From Desulfobacteraceae bacterium (GTDB taxonomy: Bacteria > Desulfobacterota > Desulfobacteria > Desulfobacterales > RPRI01): a stretch of 64,000 bases of DNA. A model generated the notes under the pieces. That model made no database searches and was not told the origin of the DNA. It worked only from the letters and a program-made list of their open reading frames with translations. Both the position numbers and the translations under genes were made by a program. The DNA lies in assembly GCA_003818505.1 (NCBI GenBank), contig RPRI01000024.1, forward strand, positions 1-64,000, written 5' to 3'. Below, piece after piece: positions 48,644-57,359 of the stretch (position 1 is its first letter; each line of letters begins with the position of its first letter).

Positions 48644-49453
48644 ATGAGAAAGATAATAATTACCATTGCGCCCACGGGGAATGTTCCTACAAAAAAACTG
48701 AATCGGCATGTTCCGATTTCACCGCAGGAAATTGCCGAGGACATTTTTCAATGCTATAAGGCAGGCGCTGCAATTGCCCATATCCATACAAGAGATGAAA
48801 ACGGAAGTCCTACGATCAATCCTGTTATTACTCAGGATATTATGACCAGGGTAAAAGAAAGGTGCGATATTATTATTCAGCTCTCAACCGGCGCCCGCGG
48901 GGGGTCAGGCCTGGAAAGGGGCGCTTGCATAGACTTGAAACCCGACATGGCCAGTTTAGCGACAGGATCATCCAATTTTTCCGCTTCGGTAAACAGCAAC
49001 TCGCCGGAATTAATTGAATCACTCGGCAAAAGGATGATCGAAAACGGAGTAAAGCCGGAAATTGAAGCCTTTGATGTCGCAATGATTACAAATATCGGAT
49101 ACTATCTGAAAAAAAAGGCGGTAAAACCACCGCTGCATTTCAATCTGGTGATGAATGTGCCAGGGTCCATCAGCGGAACGCCCAAAAACCTGCTTCATAT
49201 GGCGGAACTGCTTCCCCAGGGCTCAACATTTACGGTAACGGGAATCGGAAGAGCCCATGTGGATATGATAACCATGGGAGTATTGCTTGGCGGGAATATC
49301 AGGGTAGGGCTGGAAGATCTCTTGGTTTATTCCGAAGAAACGGGAGAGCTTGCGACTAACGTCATGCTTGTGGAAAGGGCGGTAAGAATTGTTCATGCCC
49401 TGGGCCATGAAGTTGCTACCGTGCAGGAAGCGCGGAGCATGTTAGGATTATAG
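48644..49453 (+). CDS. Beta-keto acid cleavage enzyme (BKACE / 3-keto-5-aminohexanoate cleavage family)
   Basis: MRKIIITIAPTGNVPTKKLNRHVPISPQEIAEDIFQCYKAGAAIAHIHTRDENGSPT. Confidence 0.9.
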   Translation: MRKIIITIAPTGNVPTKKLNRHVPISPQEIAEDIFQCYKAGAAIAHIHTRDENGSPTINPVITQDIMTRVKERCDIIIQLSTGARGGSGLERGACIDLKPDMASLATGSSNFSASVNSNSPELIESLGKRMIENGVKPEIEAFDVAMITNIGYYLKKKAVKPPLHFNLVMNVPGSISGTPKNLLHMAELLPQGSTFTVTGIGRAHVDMITMGVLLGGNIRVGLEDLLVYSEETGELATNVMLVERAVRIVHALGHEVATVQEARSMLGL

Positions 49454-49617
49454 TAATACCCCGGATTACTGTAGTTGAGATTGACATGAAAGTGCGCGTT
49501 TCAATCCCCCTATCATAAAGAGGTCGTTTTCCGCCTGGACGCATTTAATAATTCTGGCCGCCTAAACACATGATCAACAGGAGTGGGAATCGCAACTTAC
49601 ATGTGGTCCTGGTTGCC

Positions 49618-49713
49618 GGTGCAGGAGAAATTCCAAGAAGCCTTTTTCTGAAACAATTGAAAAAATTCCTCTCCTTCCCGACGCTTAAGGGAAAATGGGG
49701 GCGCAAAACTTGA
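49618..49713 (+). pseudogene. 3' fragment of an aat paralogue
   Basis: GAGEIPRSLFLKQLKKFLSFPTLKGKWGRKT* matches the C-terminal region of intact aat (GAEEIPRSLFLKLLKKSLESPTMKGKW). Confidence 0.75.
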
Positions 49714-49756
49714 CAAGCGGGGTTTATTCCGTTTCGGTATTTCCTATGCAATACTT

Positions 49757-50161
49757 TCAAAGCCAGAAAACGGCAGCGCTGGATTCAGTCTCCTTGAATT
49801 CCGGATCTCCTGTGACGATTGTAGCCGAAAATTCCTCCGCCGTTGCCACGACGAAGGCATCCGCGTAGGAGATAGGATGGAGCGCCTTCACATGGGCAGC
49901 GGCAAGGACACGTTTTGTCGTGACATCAACCAGATCGACAGGCAAACGTGAAATATCTTCTGTGATCTCTGCGGCTTTCTCTTTCCCTCTCTTGCGGGCG
50001 ATAATGTAATAAATTTCGCCGAGACTGATTACCGACATGAAGGCAGCAACATGACCGCTTGATGCTTCCTTGAGGATAGTCCGGACTTTCGCACCAGCCG
50101 GCTCTGCCTGGAAATAGGCAAGCAGGGCATAGCTATCGAGAATGTATTTTGGCTTTTTCAC
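49757..50161 (-). CDS. PIN-domain toxin, VapC-like
   Basis: KYILDSYALLAYFQAEPAG...VISLGEIYYIIARKRG...SYADAFVVATAEEFSATIVTGDPEFK. Confidence 0.88.
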   Translation of the reverse strand: MKKPKYILDSYALLAYFQAEPAGAKVRTILKEASSGHVAAFMSVISLGEIYYIIARKRGKEKAAEITEDISRLPVDLVDVTTKRVLAAAHVKALHPISYADAFVVATAEEFSATIVTGDPEFKETESSAAVFWL

Positions 50162-50402
50162 GTTTTTTGTCCTCTGCCCGGGCCGCCAGCAAAGAGTCTG
50201 TCAGAGATTCGCCATCAGCCAGTTTTCCATAGAGCTTGTCCACAGGGTCGTCTAATTGAGGCGTGAACACGATTTTTCCATCTGCTTCAGTTACCACCAT
50301 CTTCATGCCTGGTTTCAATCCGATCTGCCTCCGGAATAATGAAGGGATAACCACCCAGCCCTTGGAAGAAACGGTGACTATTGTTGAATTTAAAGAACCC
50401 AT
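50133..50402 (-). CDS. AbrB/MazE-type antitoxin (VapB-like)
   Basis: STIVTVSSKGWVVIPSLFRRQIGLKPGMKMVVTEADGKIVFTP; overlaps vapC. Confidence 0.85.
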   Translation of the reverse strand: MGSLNSTIVTVSSKGWVVIPSLFRRQIGLKPGMKMVVTEADGKIVFTPQLDDPVDKLYGKLADGESLTDSLLAARAEDKKREKAKIHSR

Positions 50403-50461
50403 AAGACCTCCAAACGTTATACGTTAATCTAAAAAAAGTATAACACTTTCGACGGATGCGT

Positions 50462-50526
50462 CAATATTAATTATTGGAGTCGCTCAAAACTATTTGACAA
50501 AATTAGCAAAACATGGTTTTTTATCA
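50462..50526. repeat. Direct repeat, about 65 bp, copy 1
   Basis: attaattattggagtcgctcaaaactatttgacaaaattagcaaaacatggtttttt..; copy 2 at 50823-50886. Confidence 0.8.
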
Positions 50527-50593
50527 CATCTTTTCTTTTTCTTACTCTTCGGAAAGCAACAAAACAGGAAACCAAAACATATGGTGAATGAAC

Positions 50594-50794
50594 ATGAGAA
50601 AAGAGTATGATTTTTCAAAAGGTGAAAGAGGCAAGTTTTATCGTTCGGATATGAAGCTGAACATTCCCATTTATCTTGATGGAGAAGTTTCAGCCTTTGT
50701 AGAGAAAATTGCTTCTAAGAAGGGGATTGACCGATCCTCAGTAGTGAACGAACTTCTCAGGGGCGATATAAAACTCACCGAGGTAATGGAATAA
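50594..50794 (+). CDS. Orphan antitoxin-like small protein (ribbon-helix-helix type)
   Basis: MRKEYDFSKGERGKFYRSDMKLNIPIYLDGEVSAFVEKIASKKGIDRSSVVNELLRGDIKLTE. Confidence 0.6.
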   Translation: MRKEYDFSKGERGKFYRSDMKLNIPIYLDGEVSAFVEKIASKKGIDRSSVVNELLRGDIKLTEVME

Positions 50795-50822
50795 ATTGTC
50801 TTCAGCAAACCAAGGCATGCGG

Positions 50823-50886
50823 CAACATTAATTATTGGAGTCGCTCAAAAGTATTTCACAGCATTAGCAAGACATGGTTTTTATCA
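50823..50886. repeat. Direct repeat, about 65 bp, copy 2
   Basis: attaattattggagtcgctcaaaagtatttcacagcattagcaagacatggttttt. Confidence 0.8.
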
Positions 50887-50971
50887 GGCACAAAGCGCCT
50901 TTATTGACATTGGATCGAAGGCTATTGACTGCTGCTAAAATAATTAACGTTGCAACCATGGAGGTTTAAAA

Positions 50972-51190
50972 ATGCAAGTCTATACATATTCAGAAGCCCG
51001 GCAAAAACTATCTATAGTTCTTGATCAGGCTGAAAATACAGGCAAAGTTCTAATTCAAAGGAAAGACGGGCGAACTTTTGCATTGATTCCGGAAAAGATT
51101 GCTTCTTCACCTTTAGATGTTCCATCAATTAAAGCGAATATCACGACTCAGGAAATAGTTGATATTGTTCGGGAAGGAAGAGAACGATAG
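50972..51190 (+). CDS. Phd/YefM-type antitoxin
   Basis: MQVYTYSEARQKLSIVLDQAENTGKVLIQRKDGRTFALIPE. Confidence 0.75.
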   Translation: MQVYTYSEARQKLSIVLDQAENTGKVLIQRKDGRTFALIPEKIASSPLDVPSIKANITTQEIVDIVREGRER

Positions 51191-51228
51191 AACCATCTCT
51201 TGAATACGGACAGACGTAATATCCACTC

Positions 51229-51285
51229 GCTTTTCCGATCACCTGAACCCTTGAACCCACGACTCCTCGAACCCTATGTTCACCT
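51229..51285. repeat. Octamer array
   Basis: cctgaacc|cttgaacc|cacgactc|ctcgaacc|ctatgttc|acc. Confidence 0.6.
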
Positions 51286-51349
51286 TATTTATCTAACCCA
51301 CTAAAATTCATTGACAAACCATGGGCAATGTGGTCTTTTAAGTCCGCAT

Positions 51350-51554
51350 TTCAGCAGTCCCATCAAAATTCTCATGCATTCTTTTGACGCATTACATATA
51401 CGCATTAGTTTGTTACCCGGGAATTATTATCAATGATCTTCTTTACGCATGTCCTTAACCGAAGACCGAATGGCGTTTGCCGCCCCTTCATTATCTCTAC
51501 AGCAATGGCGGATTATACGGACTGAAAACTGAGGTATTCTTACATTTGTTATGC
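51350..51554. repeat. 205-bp direct repeat, copy 1
   Basis: ttcagcagtcccatcaaaattctcatgc...acggactgaaaactgaggtattcttacatttgttatgc; copy 2 at 52234-52439. Confidence 0.85.
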
Positions 51555-51607
51555 ACTGGCAGGATTAAACATTTTATGATATATAAAATGCAAATGGAGA
51601 AATCGTT

Positions 51608-51820
51608 ATGAGCTTAGCAGAGAAAATAATGGAATATGTACAAGCATTGCCGGAATCTAAGCAGGTGGAAGTCCTTGGCTTTGTGGAATATCTTCGCTCA
51701 AAGGCGGAAAAGCAGGAGATAAAAGATTGGACAGACCTTTCCCTGTCTTCTGCGATGCGAGGGATAGAGGAGGAGCAAACCCCGTATACGCTCAATGACA
51801 TTAAGGAATCGTTTTTATGA
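51608..51820 (+). CDS. DUF2281-like antitoxin
   Basis: MSLAEKIMEYVQALPESKQVEVLGFVEYLRSKAEKQEIKDW; 4-nt overlap with toxin gene. Confidence 0.75.
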   Translation: MSLAEKIMEYVQALPESKQVEVLGFVEYLRSKAEKQEIKDWTDLSLSSAMRGIEEEQTPYTLNDIKESFL

Positions 51821-52179
51821 TAGCCGAAGGTCAGGTTATCCTTTTTAGATTTCCTCAAACAGATAAAACAGAAGCAAAGCTTCGTCCTGCCCTTGTTCTT
51901 AATCAACTACCCGGTCCGTATAATGACTGGCTAATCTGTATGATATCTTCACAACTTCATCATGCAATATCTGATTTTGATGAAGTTCTGACTTCAAGAG
52001 CTTCAGACTTCGAAGAATCCGGTCTTAAATCGGTAAGCGTTATCAGAATAAGCAGGCTTGCAGTGGTTGACAGCTATATTCTGTTGGGGAAATTGGGCCA
52101 AATTGATAAACAACGCCTTACCCGCATTAAACGAAAAATAGCAAGCTGGATAGAAGGCACAAAACTAACAGTCCGGTAG
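51817..52179 (+). CDS. PemK/MazF-family endoribonuclease toxin
   Basis: AEGQVILFRFPQTDKTEAKLRPALVLNQLPGPYNDWLICMISSQLH. Confidence 0.8.
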   Translation: MIAEGQVILFRFPQTDKTEAKLRPALVLNQLPGPYNDWLICMISSQLHHAISDFDEVLTSRASDFEESGLKSVSVIRISRLAVVDSYILLGKLGQIDKQRLTRIKRKIASWIEGTKLTVR

Positions 52180-52233
52180 CCCCGGAAACCGGATTCCGCG
52201 GAGCCGAGGAACAAAAAAGGGCAATGACGTTAA

Positions 52234-52439
52234 TTCAGCAGTCCCATCAAAATTCTCATGCGTTCTTTGTGACGGATTACCTATACGCATTAGTTTGCCA
52301 CCCGGGAATTATTATCAATGATCTTATATGCCCATTTTCTTAACCGGGGACCGGCTGGCGTTTGCAGCCCCTTTATTATCGCCAAAACAACTGCGGGATA
52401 TACGGACTGAAAACTGAGGTATTCTTACATTTGTTATGC
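52234..52439. repeat. 205-bp direct repeat, copy 2
   Basis: Same sequence track as 51350-51554. Confidence 0.85.
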
Positions 52440-52513
52440 GCCATCTTTTTTGTTGACAATGAATATATTGTCATATAAGTTGACAATAAAATATTTGCTA
52501 AAAGGAGCTATCG

Positions 52514-53674
52514 ATGAGAATTCAAACTGGGAATCCTGTAAGTGGGAGCGATTTCTATAAACGAGTACATTTGATTGACAACGCCTGGGACTTAATCGAT
52601 TCTGGAGCCCACATTCTGATTGCGGCGCCAAGACGTGTGGGGAAAACTTCTTTAATGTACTATCTCAGGGATAACCCCAAGAAAAATATCAGTTTTCTTT
52701 ATCTTGATACCGAATCGATAAACAATGAAAACGAGTTTTTCAGGCGAATTGTAAATAAGGTTTTAAAAACCGATTTCATTAAGGGATCACAAAAAGTACG
52801 AACATTTTTAGAAACAAATATACCGACCATCAAAAAAGTTGGACCTGAGGGTGTGGAATTTGGCGTCAGCGACGGGCATGATTATTTTGACATGCTGACT
52901 CGTATTTTGAAATCGACTGCTTGTGAAGATAAAAAACTTGTCATCATGCTGGATGAATTTCCAGAAACGCTGGAAAATATTATTGATGATGAAGGAGAAA
53001 ATGCCGGCAGACATTTTATGCAAAGCAATCGTGAACTACGCCATGACAGTGAATTGTGTAACAATGTGCAGTTTATTTATACCGGCTCAATCGGGCTGGA
53101 AAATGTTGTCAGCAAGCTGAATGCAATGCAGTCCATAAATGACCTGGCACGACTTAAAATCCCGACACTTCAAAAGCAAGAAGCCAAAGATTTAATCAGA
53201 TTCCTTCTGGAAAGTCTCCAATTTGACCTGTCCGAAAAATTGATTAACTATATTCTCCAAAAAATCGAATGGTTAATTCCATTTTACATTCAACTGGTTC
53301 TTCAGGAATTGAAAGTTCTCGCCCGCAATGAAAAATTAGACAAAATAACTAAAACCGCCATTGACCGGGCATTTGGTTTGATGCTTGAACAAAGGAACCA
53401 TTTTGAAAATTGGCATACTCGACTCCGCAAGGTGTTAAAAGGTCATGATTATAATTTTGTCAAAGAATTGCTCAATATAGCATCAGAAAAGGATATAATT
53501 AATTCCAATGATATTTTTAACCTCGCAGTAAAATACGGATTGGAAACCAGCTATAAAGATCTAGTTGGTTCATTAGTTTATGATGGTTACATCAACAATG
53601 AAGATGATAGTCATATATATCGTTATAACTCACCAATTTTAAGAATGTGGTGGAGGAAGAATGTCGCGAACTGA
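52514..53674 (+). CDS. P-loop ATPase (archaeal-ATPase/STAND-like), gene 1 of a two-gene system
   Basis: Walker A ILIAAPRRVGKTSLM; Walker B KKLVIMLDEFPETL; overlaps next gene by 14 nt. Confidence 0.8.
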   Translation: MRIQTGNPVSGSDFYKRVHLIDNAWDLIDSGAHILIAAPRRVGKTSLMYYLRDNPKKNISFLYLDTESINNENEFFRRIVNKVLKTDFIKGSQKVRTFLETNIPTIKKVGPEGVEFGVSDGHDYFDMLTRILKSTACEDKKLVIMLDEFPETLENIIDDEGENAGRHFMQSNRELRHDSELCNNVQFIYTGSIGLENVVSKLNAMQSINDLARLKIPTLQKQEAKDLIRFLLESLQFDLSEKLINYILQKIEWLIPFYIQLVLQELKVLARNEKLDKITKTAIDRAFGLMLEQRNHFENWHTRLRKVLKGHDYNFVKELLNIASEKDIINSNDIFNLAVKYGLETSYKDLVGSLVYDGYINNEDDSHIYRYNSPILRMWWRKNVAN

Positions 53675-56174
53675 TTTTCCTAAAATTTACAATCCTGCCA
53701 CTCAGACAGCCAGTGAACTCATCGAAAATTTTGTGGTGCGAACCGAGTTATTCCACGAAATCTTTGAAGATATCAAAAACTCAGAGATGAAGAATCCGGA
53801 ACAGCATTATATCATTCAGGGAATCAGAGGACAGGGCAAGACCACACTGTTGTTGCGCATCGCTTACGAGATAGAACATGATGAGGAGTTGCGCAAGCGG
53901 TTCATTCCCATAGTGTTTAATGAAGAACAATACAATATCAGCCGCTTATTCAAGCTCTGGGAAACCATTGCCGGATATCTGGAAGAAATGGGTGAGATCA
54001 AAGGGCTTTATAATGAGATGCAAAAATTCATAGATAATGCCGATTTTGAAGAACGTTGTTTTCAAATTCTTGAGAAAGCTTTGATAAAACACCACAAGAA
54101 AATGATCCTTTTTATCGATAATATCGATGAGCTGTTAACTAAATTTTCCAAACGAGAACATCAGCGACTGCGGGAAGTGTTTCAGGAATCTGCTGAGATG
54201 CGGATCATAGGCGCTTCCTCAGTAAGCCTGGAGTTCCATTATGATTATGGAAAACCTTTTTACCAGTTTTTCCGAATGCCCCAGCTCCGGGGATTGAATA
54301 CCGATGAATCAAAAACTTTGTTATTGAAATTGGGCGAATATTATAAAACTGAGCGTGTTAAAGAAATCGTGGCAAATCAACCGGGTCGAATTGAAGCCCT
54401 GCGCCGCATGACAGGTGGTGTCATCCGCACGATTATCCTGCTGTACGAAATTTTTGTGGACGATACCAATGGCAACGCGTTTCAGGATCTCGAAAAGATA
54501 CTTGACAGCGTTACACCTCTTTATAAGCATCGTATGGATAAGCTTTCCCCGCAGCAACAGGAAATTATCGATTTCATTGCCTTGAGTTGGGATGCGGTCA
54601 GCACTAAAGAGATCGCACAGAAAACCAAGCTGGAAAGTAAAGCTGTGTCTTCACAATTAAAGCAGTTGGAAAAATATCACATCGTTGAAAAGGAAAGAAC
54701 CAATACCAAGAATTACATGTACCGAATCCATGAGCGTTTCTTTAACATCTGGTATCTCATGCGTCTGGGCAGAAAATGGGATGTCAGAAAGGTTCGTTTT
54801 TTAATCGAATTTTTACAAATCTGGTGCGATGAAACAGAGCTGGAAAAGCGAGCCGGAAGACATCTCGAAGCCATAAAACAAAGCAAGCTGAATGATCAAC
54901 ATGCGCTGTTAATGACCGAGGCTTTGGCTCGCACACCATTAAAACGAGAGATGCAGCACGAATTAATTTCCAAAACCAGAACCTATCTGGATAACGAACA
55001 TTCAGAATTAGTAGCCTTTCTTTGCAAATCGGATAATGAATTAATCAAAGACTCTAAACAAGCGTATGAATCAGGTGATTTTGAGACTGCCATACGGAAT
55101 ATTGAACAAATAAAAATTAAAACACCTGATGACTATAATGCATTAGGTGTTCTATCCATAAAATTTAAAAATGATTTTCAGAAGGCGGAACAGTATTATT
55201 TGCAGGCCGTGGGAAAAGACCATGCCGACGCCATGTTTAATCTGGCGCTGTTGTATCAATTCGAATTCAAGGATATTCAGAAGGCGGATCAATATTATTT
55301 GCAGGCCGTGGGAAAAGACCACGCCGACGCCATGTTTAGTCTGGCGCTGTTGTATCAATTCGAATTCAAGGATTATCAGAAGGCAGAACAGTATTATTTG
55401 CAGGCCGTGGGAAAAGACCACGCCGACGCCATGTTTAGTCTGGCGCTGTTGTATCAATTCGAATTCAAGGATTATCAGAAGGCGGAACAGTATTATTTGC
55501 AGGCCGTGGGGAAAGACCACGCCGACGCCATGTTTAGTCTGGCGCTGTTGTATCAATTCGAATTCAAGGATTTTCAGAAGGCAGAACAGTATTATTTGCA
55601 GGCCGTGGGGAAAGACCACGCCGGTGCCATGTTTAATCTGGCGCAGTTTTATCAATTTGAATTTAGGAATTTCGAGAAGGCGGAACAGTATTATTTGCAG
55701 GCCGTGGGAAAAGACCACGCCGACGCCATGAATAGTTTAGCCTGGTCATATTTTGAGAAAAAGATCAATAAACAGAAGGCTCTTGAGTATGCGGGACTTT
55801 CTTTTAAAAAAGAGAAGAATATTTATAACTCCCATACTTATTCTATGGTTTTATTATGGGATAATCAGATTGAAAAAGCGTATAAAAGCTCCCTTGAGTT
55901 TTTAAGCAATCAAGAATCATTTGAAAAATTTCCGGAAGATATAAGCCTGTTTCTGTTGCTGCTAATAGCCAAAAAACAATACCAATTGGCATTAAAGCTC
56001 TTCAATGAAAATTCACATAATTTAAAAGATCGTTTTAAACCTGTATATTATGCGCTGATGTATTTTATGCAGGATGAATACCCCAATGAATATCGCAGGA
56101 TGGGCGGTGAATTAAAACAGACGGTAGAAGAAATCATCGGGAGAATTCATCAATTGGAGAAGGATTATGAATAG
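53661..56174 (+). CDS. P-loop ATPase + wHTH + TPR/Sel1-like repeat protein (STAND-type architecture), gene 2
   Basis: GIRGQGKTTLLLRIA; KKMILFIDNIDELL; wHTH STKEIAQKTKLESKAVSSQLKQLEKYHIVEKER; 33-aa repeats FQKAEQYYLQAVGKDHADAMFSLALLYQFEFKD. Confidence 0.82.
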   Translation: MSRTDFPKIYNPATQTASELIENFVVRTELFHEIFEDIKNSEMKNPEQHYIIQGIRGQGKTTLLLRIAYEIEHDEELRKRFIPIVFNEEQYNISRLFKLWETIAGYLEEMGEIKGLYNEMQKFIDNADFEERCFQILEKALIKHHKKMILFIDNIDELLTKFSKREHQRLREVFQESAEMRIIGASSVSLEFHYDYGKPFYQFFRMPQLRGLNTDESKTLLLKLGEYYKTERVKEIVANQPGRIEALRRMTGGVIRTIILLYEIFVDDTNGNAFQDLEKILDSVTPLYKHRMDKLSPQQQEIIDFIALSWDAVSTKEIAQKTKLESKAVSSQLKQLEKYHIVEKERTNTKNYMYRIHERFFNIWYLMRLGRKWDVRKVRFLIEFLQIWCDETELEKRAGRHLEAIKQSKLNDQHALLMTEALARTPLKREMQHELISKTRTYLDNEHSELVAFLCKSDNELIKDSKQAYESGDFETAIRNIEQIKIKTPDDYNALGVLSIKFKNDFQKAEQYYLQAVGKDHADAMFNLALLYQFEFKDIQKADQYYLQAVGKDHADAMFSLALLYQFEFKDYQKAEQYYLQAVGKDHADAMFSLALLYQFEFKDYQKAEQYYLQAVGKDHADAMFSLALLYQFEFKDFQKAEQYYLQAVGKDHAGAMFNLAQFYQFEFRNFEKAEQYYLQAVGKDHADAMNSLAWSYFEKKINKQKALEYAGLSFKKEKNIYNSHTYSMVLLWDNQIEKAYKSSLEFLSNQESFEKFPEDISLFLLLLIAKKQYQLALKLFNENSHNLKDRFKPVYYALMYFMQDEYPNEYRRMGGELKQTVEEIIGRIHQLEKDYE
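55179..55736 (+). repeat. In-frame 99-bp tandem repeats (about 5.6 units)
   Basis: CAGAAGGCGGAACAGTATTATTTGCAGGCCGTGGG... units start at 55179, 55278, 55377, 55476, 55575, 55674. Confidence 0.95.
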
Positions 56175-56224
56175 ATAATGGGATGAGTAAAAAATGGTTT
56201 AAAGAAGCTTCGGGGTAGTATTAG

Positions 56225-56425
56225 GGGGTAGTATTAGGGATGTCTATAAATAAGTAAATATCTTTAATTTTGGGTGTATTTATGAGACATTTTAAACTAA
56301 TAAACCAGATAAATGTCCGGCGGTGTGTGCAAAATATAGAAAAAACAACACTATCAGACCTTGTCAAGAATCGGCTGAGAATCCGAAGTACCATCGAGTT
56401 TCCGGGGTGGGAAAAACTGAACAAT
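56225..56425 (+). pseudogene. Truncated duplicate of the higB 5' region
   Basis: Near-identical to 56455-56655 (aataagtaaatatctttaattttgggtg...gaatcggctgagaatccgaagtaccatcga.tttccggggtgggaaaaactgaacaa), then diverges. Confidence 0.8.
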
Positions 56426-56555
56426 CCCGGTTTTTAAACCCCTCGAATTCGACGGGGGTAGTATTAGGGATGTCCATAAATAAGTAAATATCTTTAATTT
56501 TGGGTGTGTTTATTGGTCATCTTAAACTATTAACCTGATTAATGTCCGGCGGTGT

Positions 56556-56882
56556 GTGCAAAATATAAAAGAAGCAACACTATCGGACCTTGCCAAGAAT
56601 CGGCTGAGAATCCGAAGTACCATCGAATTTCCGGGGTGGGAAAAACTGAACAATTCCGAGATTAAGTCATGGTATAGGATAGTTAAACATAGCGATTTTA
56701 ATTCATTTGCTGAACTGCGCCAGGCCTTTCTGGGGGCTGATAAGGTAGATAATTTGACGGTTTTTAATATTGGCGGCAACAAGGCCCGTTTAATTGCCGC
56801 GATACATTACAACACACGAAGGATTTATATCCGGCATGTTCTTACTCACAAGGAATATGACCGGGAAAATCGGAGGAAATAA
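56556..56882 (+). CDS. HigB-family mRNA interferase toxin
   Basis: EIKSWYRIVKHSDFNSFAELRQAFLGADKVDNLTVFNIGGNKARLIAAIHYNTRRIYIRHVLTHKEYD. Confidence 0.88.
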   Translation: MQNIKEATLSDLAKNRLRIRSTIEFPGWEKLNNSEIKSWYRIVKHSDFNSFAELRQAFLGADKVDNLTVFNIGGNKARLIAAIHYNTRRIYIRHVLTHKEYDRENRRK

Positions 56883-57283
56883 TGAATACTCAGCTTAAAG
56901 AAATTGCCAAAGTTTGGCCGAACATACAGGGTGTATTCTCAGTGCCGCATAATGAAAAAAATTATAACAACCTGGTCAATCTTCTCGACAGTCTTATTGA
57001 TGAAGTGGGTAACAATGAACACCATCCTTTATCTTAATTGATGGAGACAATCGGAAGCCTGATCGAAACCTATGAATCCCAAAATTATCCCGATATGGAG
57101 GGGGGTCCGATAAATGCGCTAAAGACCTTGATGGAAGAACATGGCCTTAAGCAATCAGACCTTCCCGAGATCGGGAGCCAAGGAGTCGTGTCAGAAATTA
57201 TATCCGGCAAACGCCAGCTCAATGTTCGCCAACTTAAGCTTCTCAGCGAGCGTTTTAAAGTTTCACCTGCAGTGTTTGTATGA
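56882..57283 (+). pseudogene. HigA-type antitoxin split by an in-frame TAA (57035-57037); C-terminal HTH part 57038-57283 remains open
   Basis: MNTQLKEIAKVWPNIQGVFSVPHNEKNYNNLVNLLDSLIDEVGNNEHHPLS*LMETIGSLIETYESQNYPDMEGG...LKQSDLPEIGSQGVVSEIISGKRQLNVRQLKLLSERF. Confidence 0.8.
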
Positions 57284-57359
57284 TTGAACTATTTTAAAAT
57301 TAACCTGTAGGTTCAACTGCCGGTGTTCAGCTTGGCTGGTTCCGGCCTGGTAAAGCAGA

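Noticed and set aside
51350-52439. Integron cassette array (repeat ends in TTGTTATGC)
   Set aside because: No intI seen and no matching inverse core site at the other end of the 205-bp repeat; the resemblance to attC is superficial.
55152-55718. 188-aa antisense ORF across the 99-bp repeats
   Set aside because: The open frame is a by-product of the repeat unit length being a multiple of three; the sense strand has clear ATPase/TPR coding.
55179-55736. CRISPR array
   Set aside because: Repeats are directly adjacent 99-bp coding units with no spacers and no cas genes nearby.
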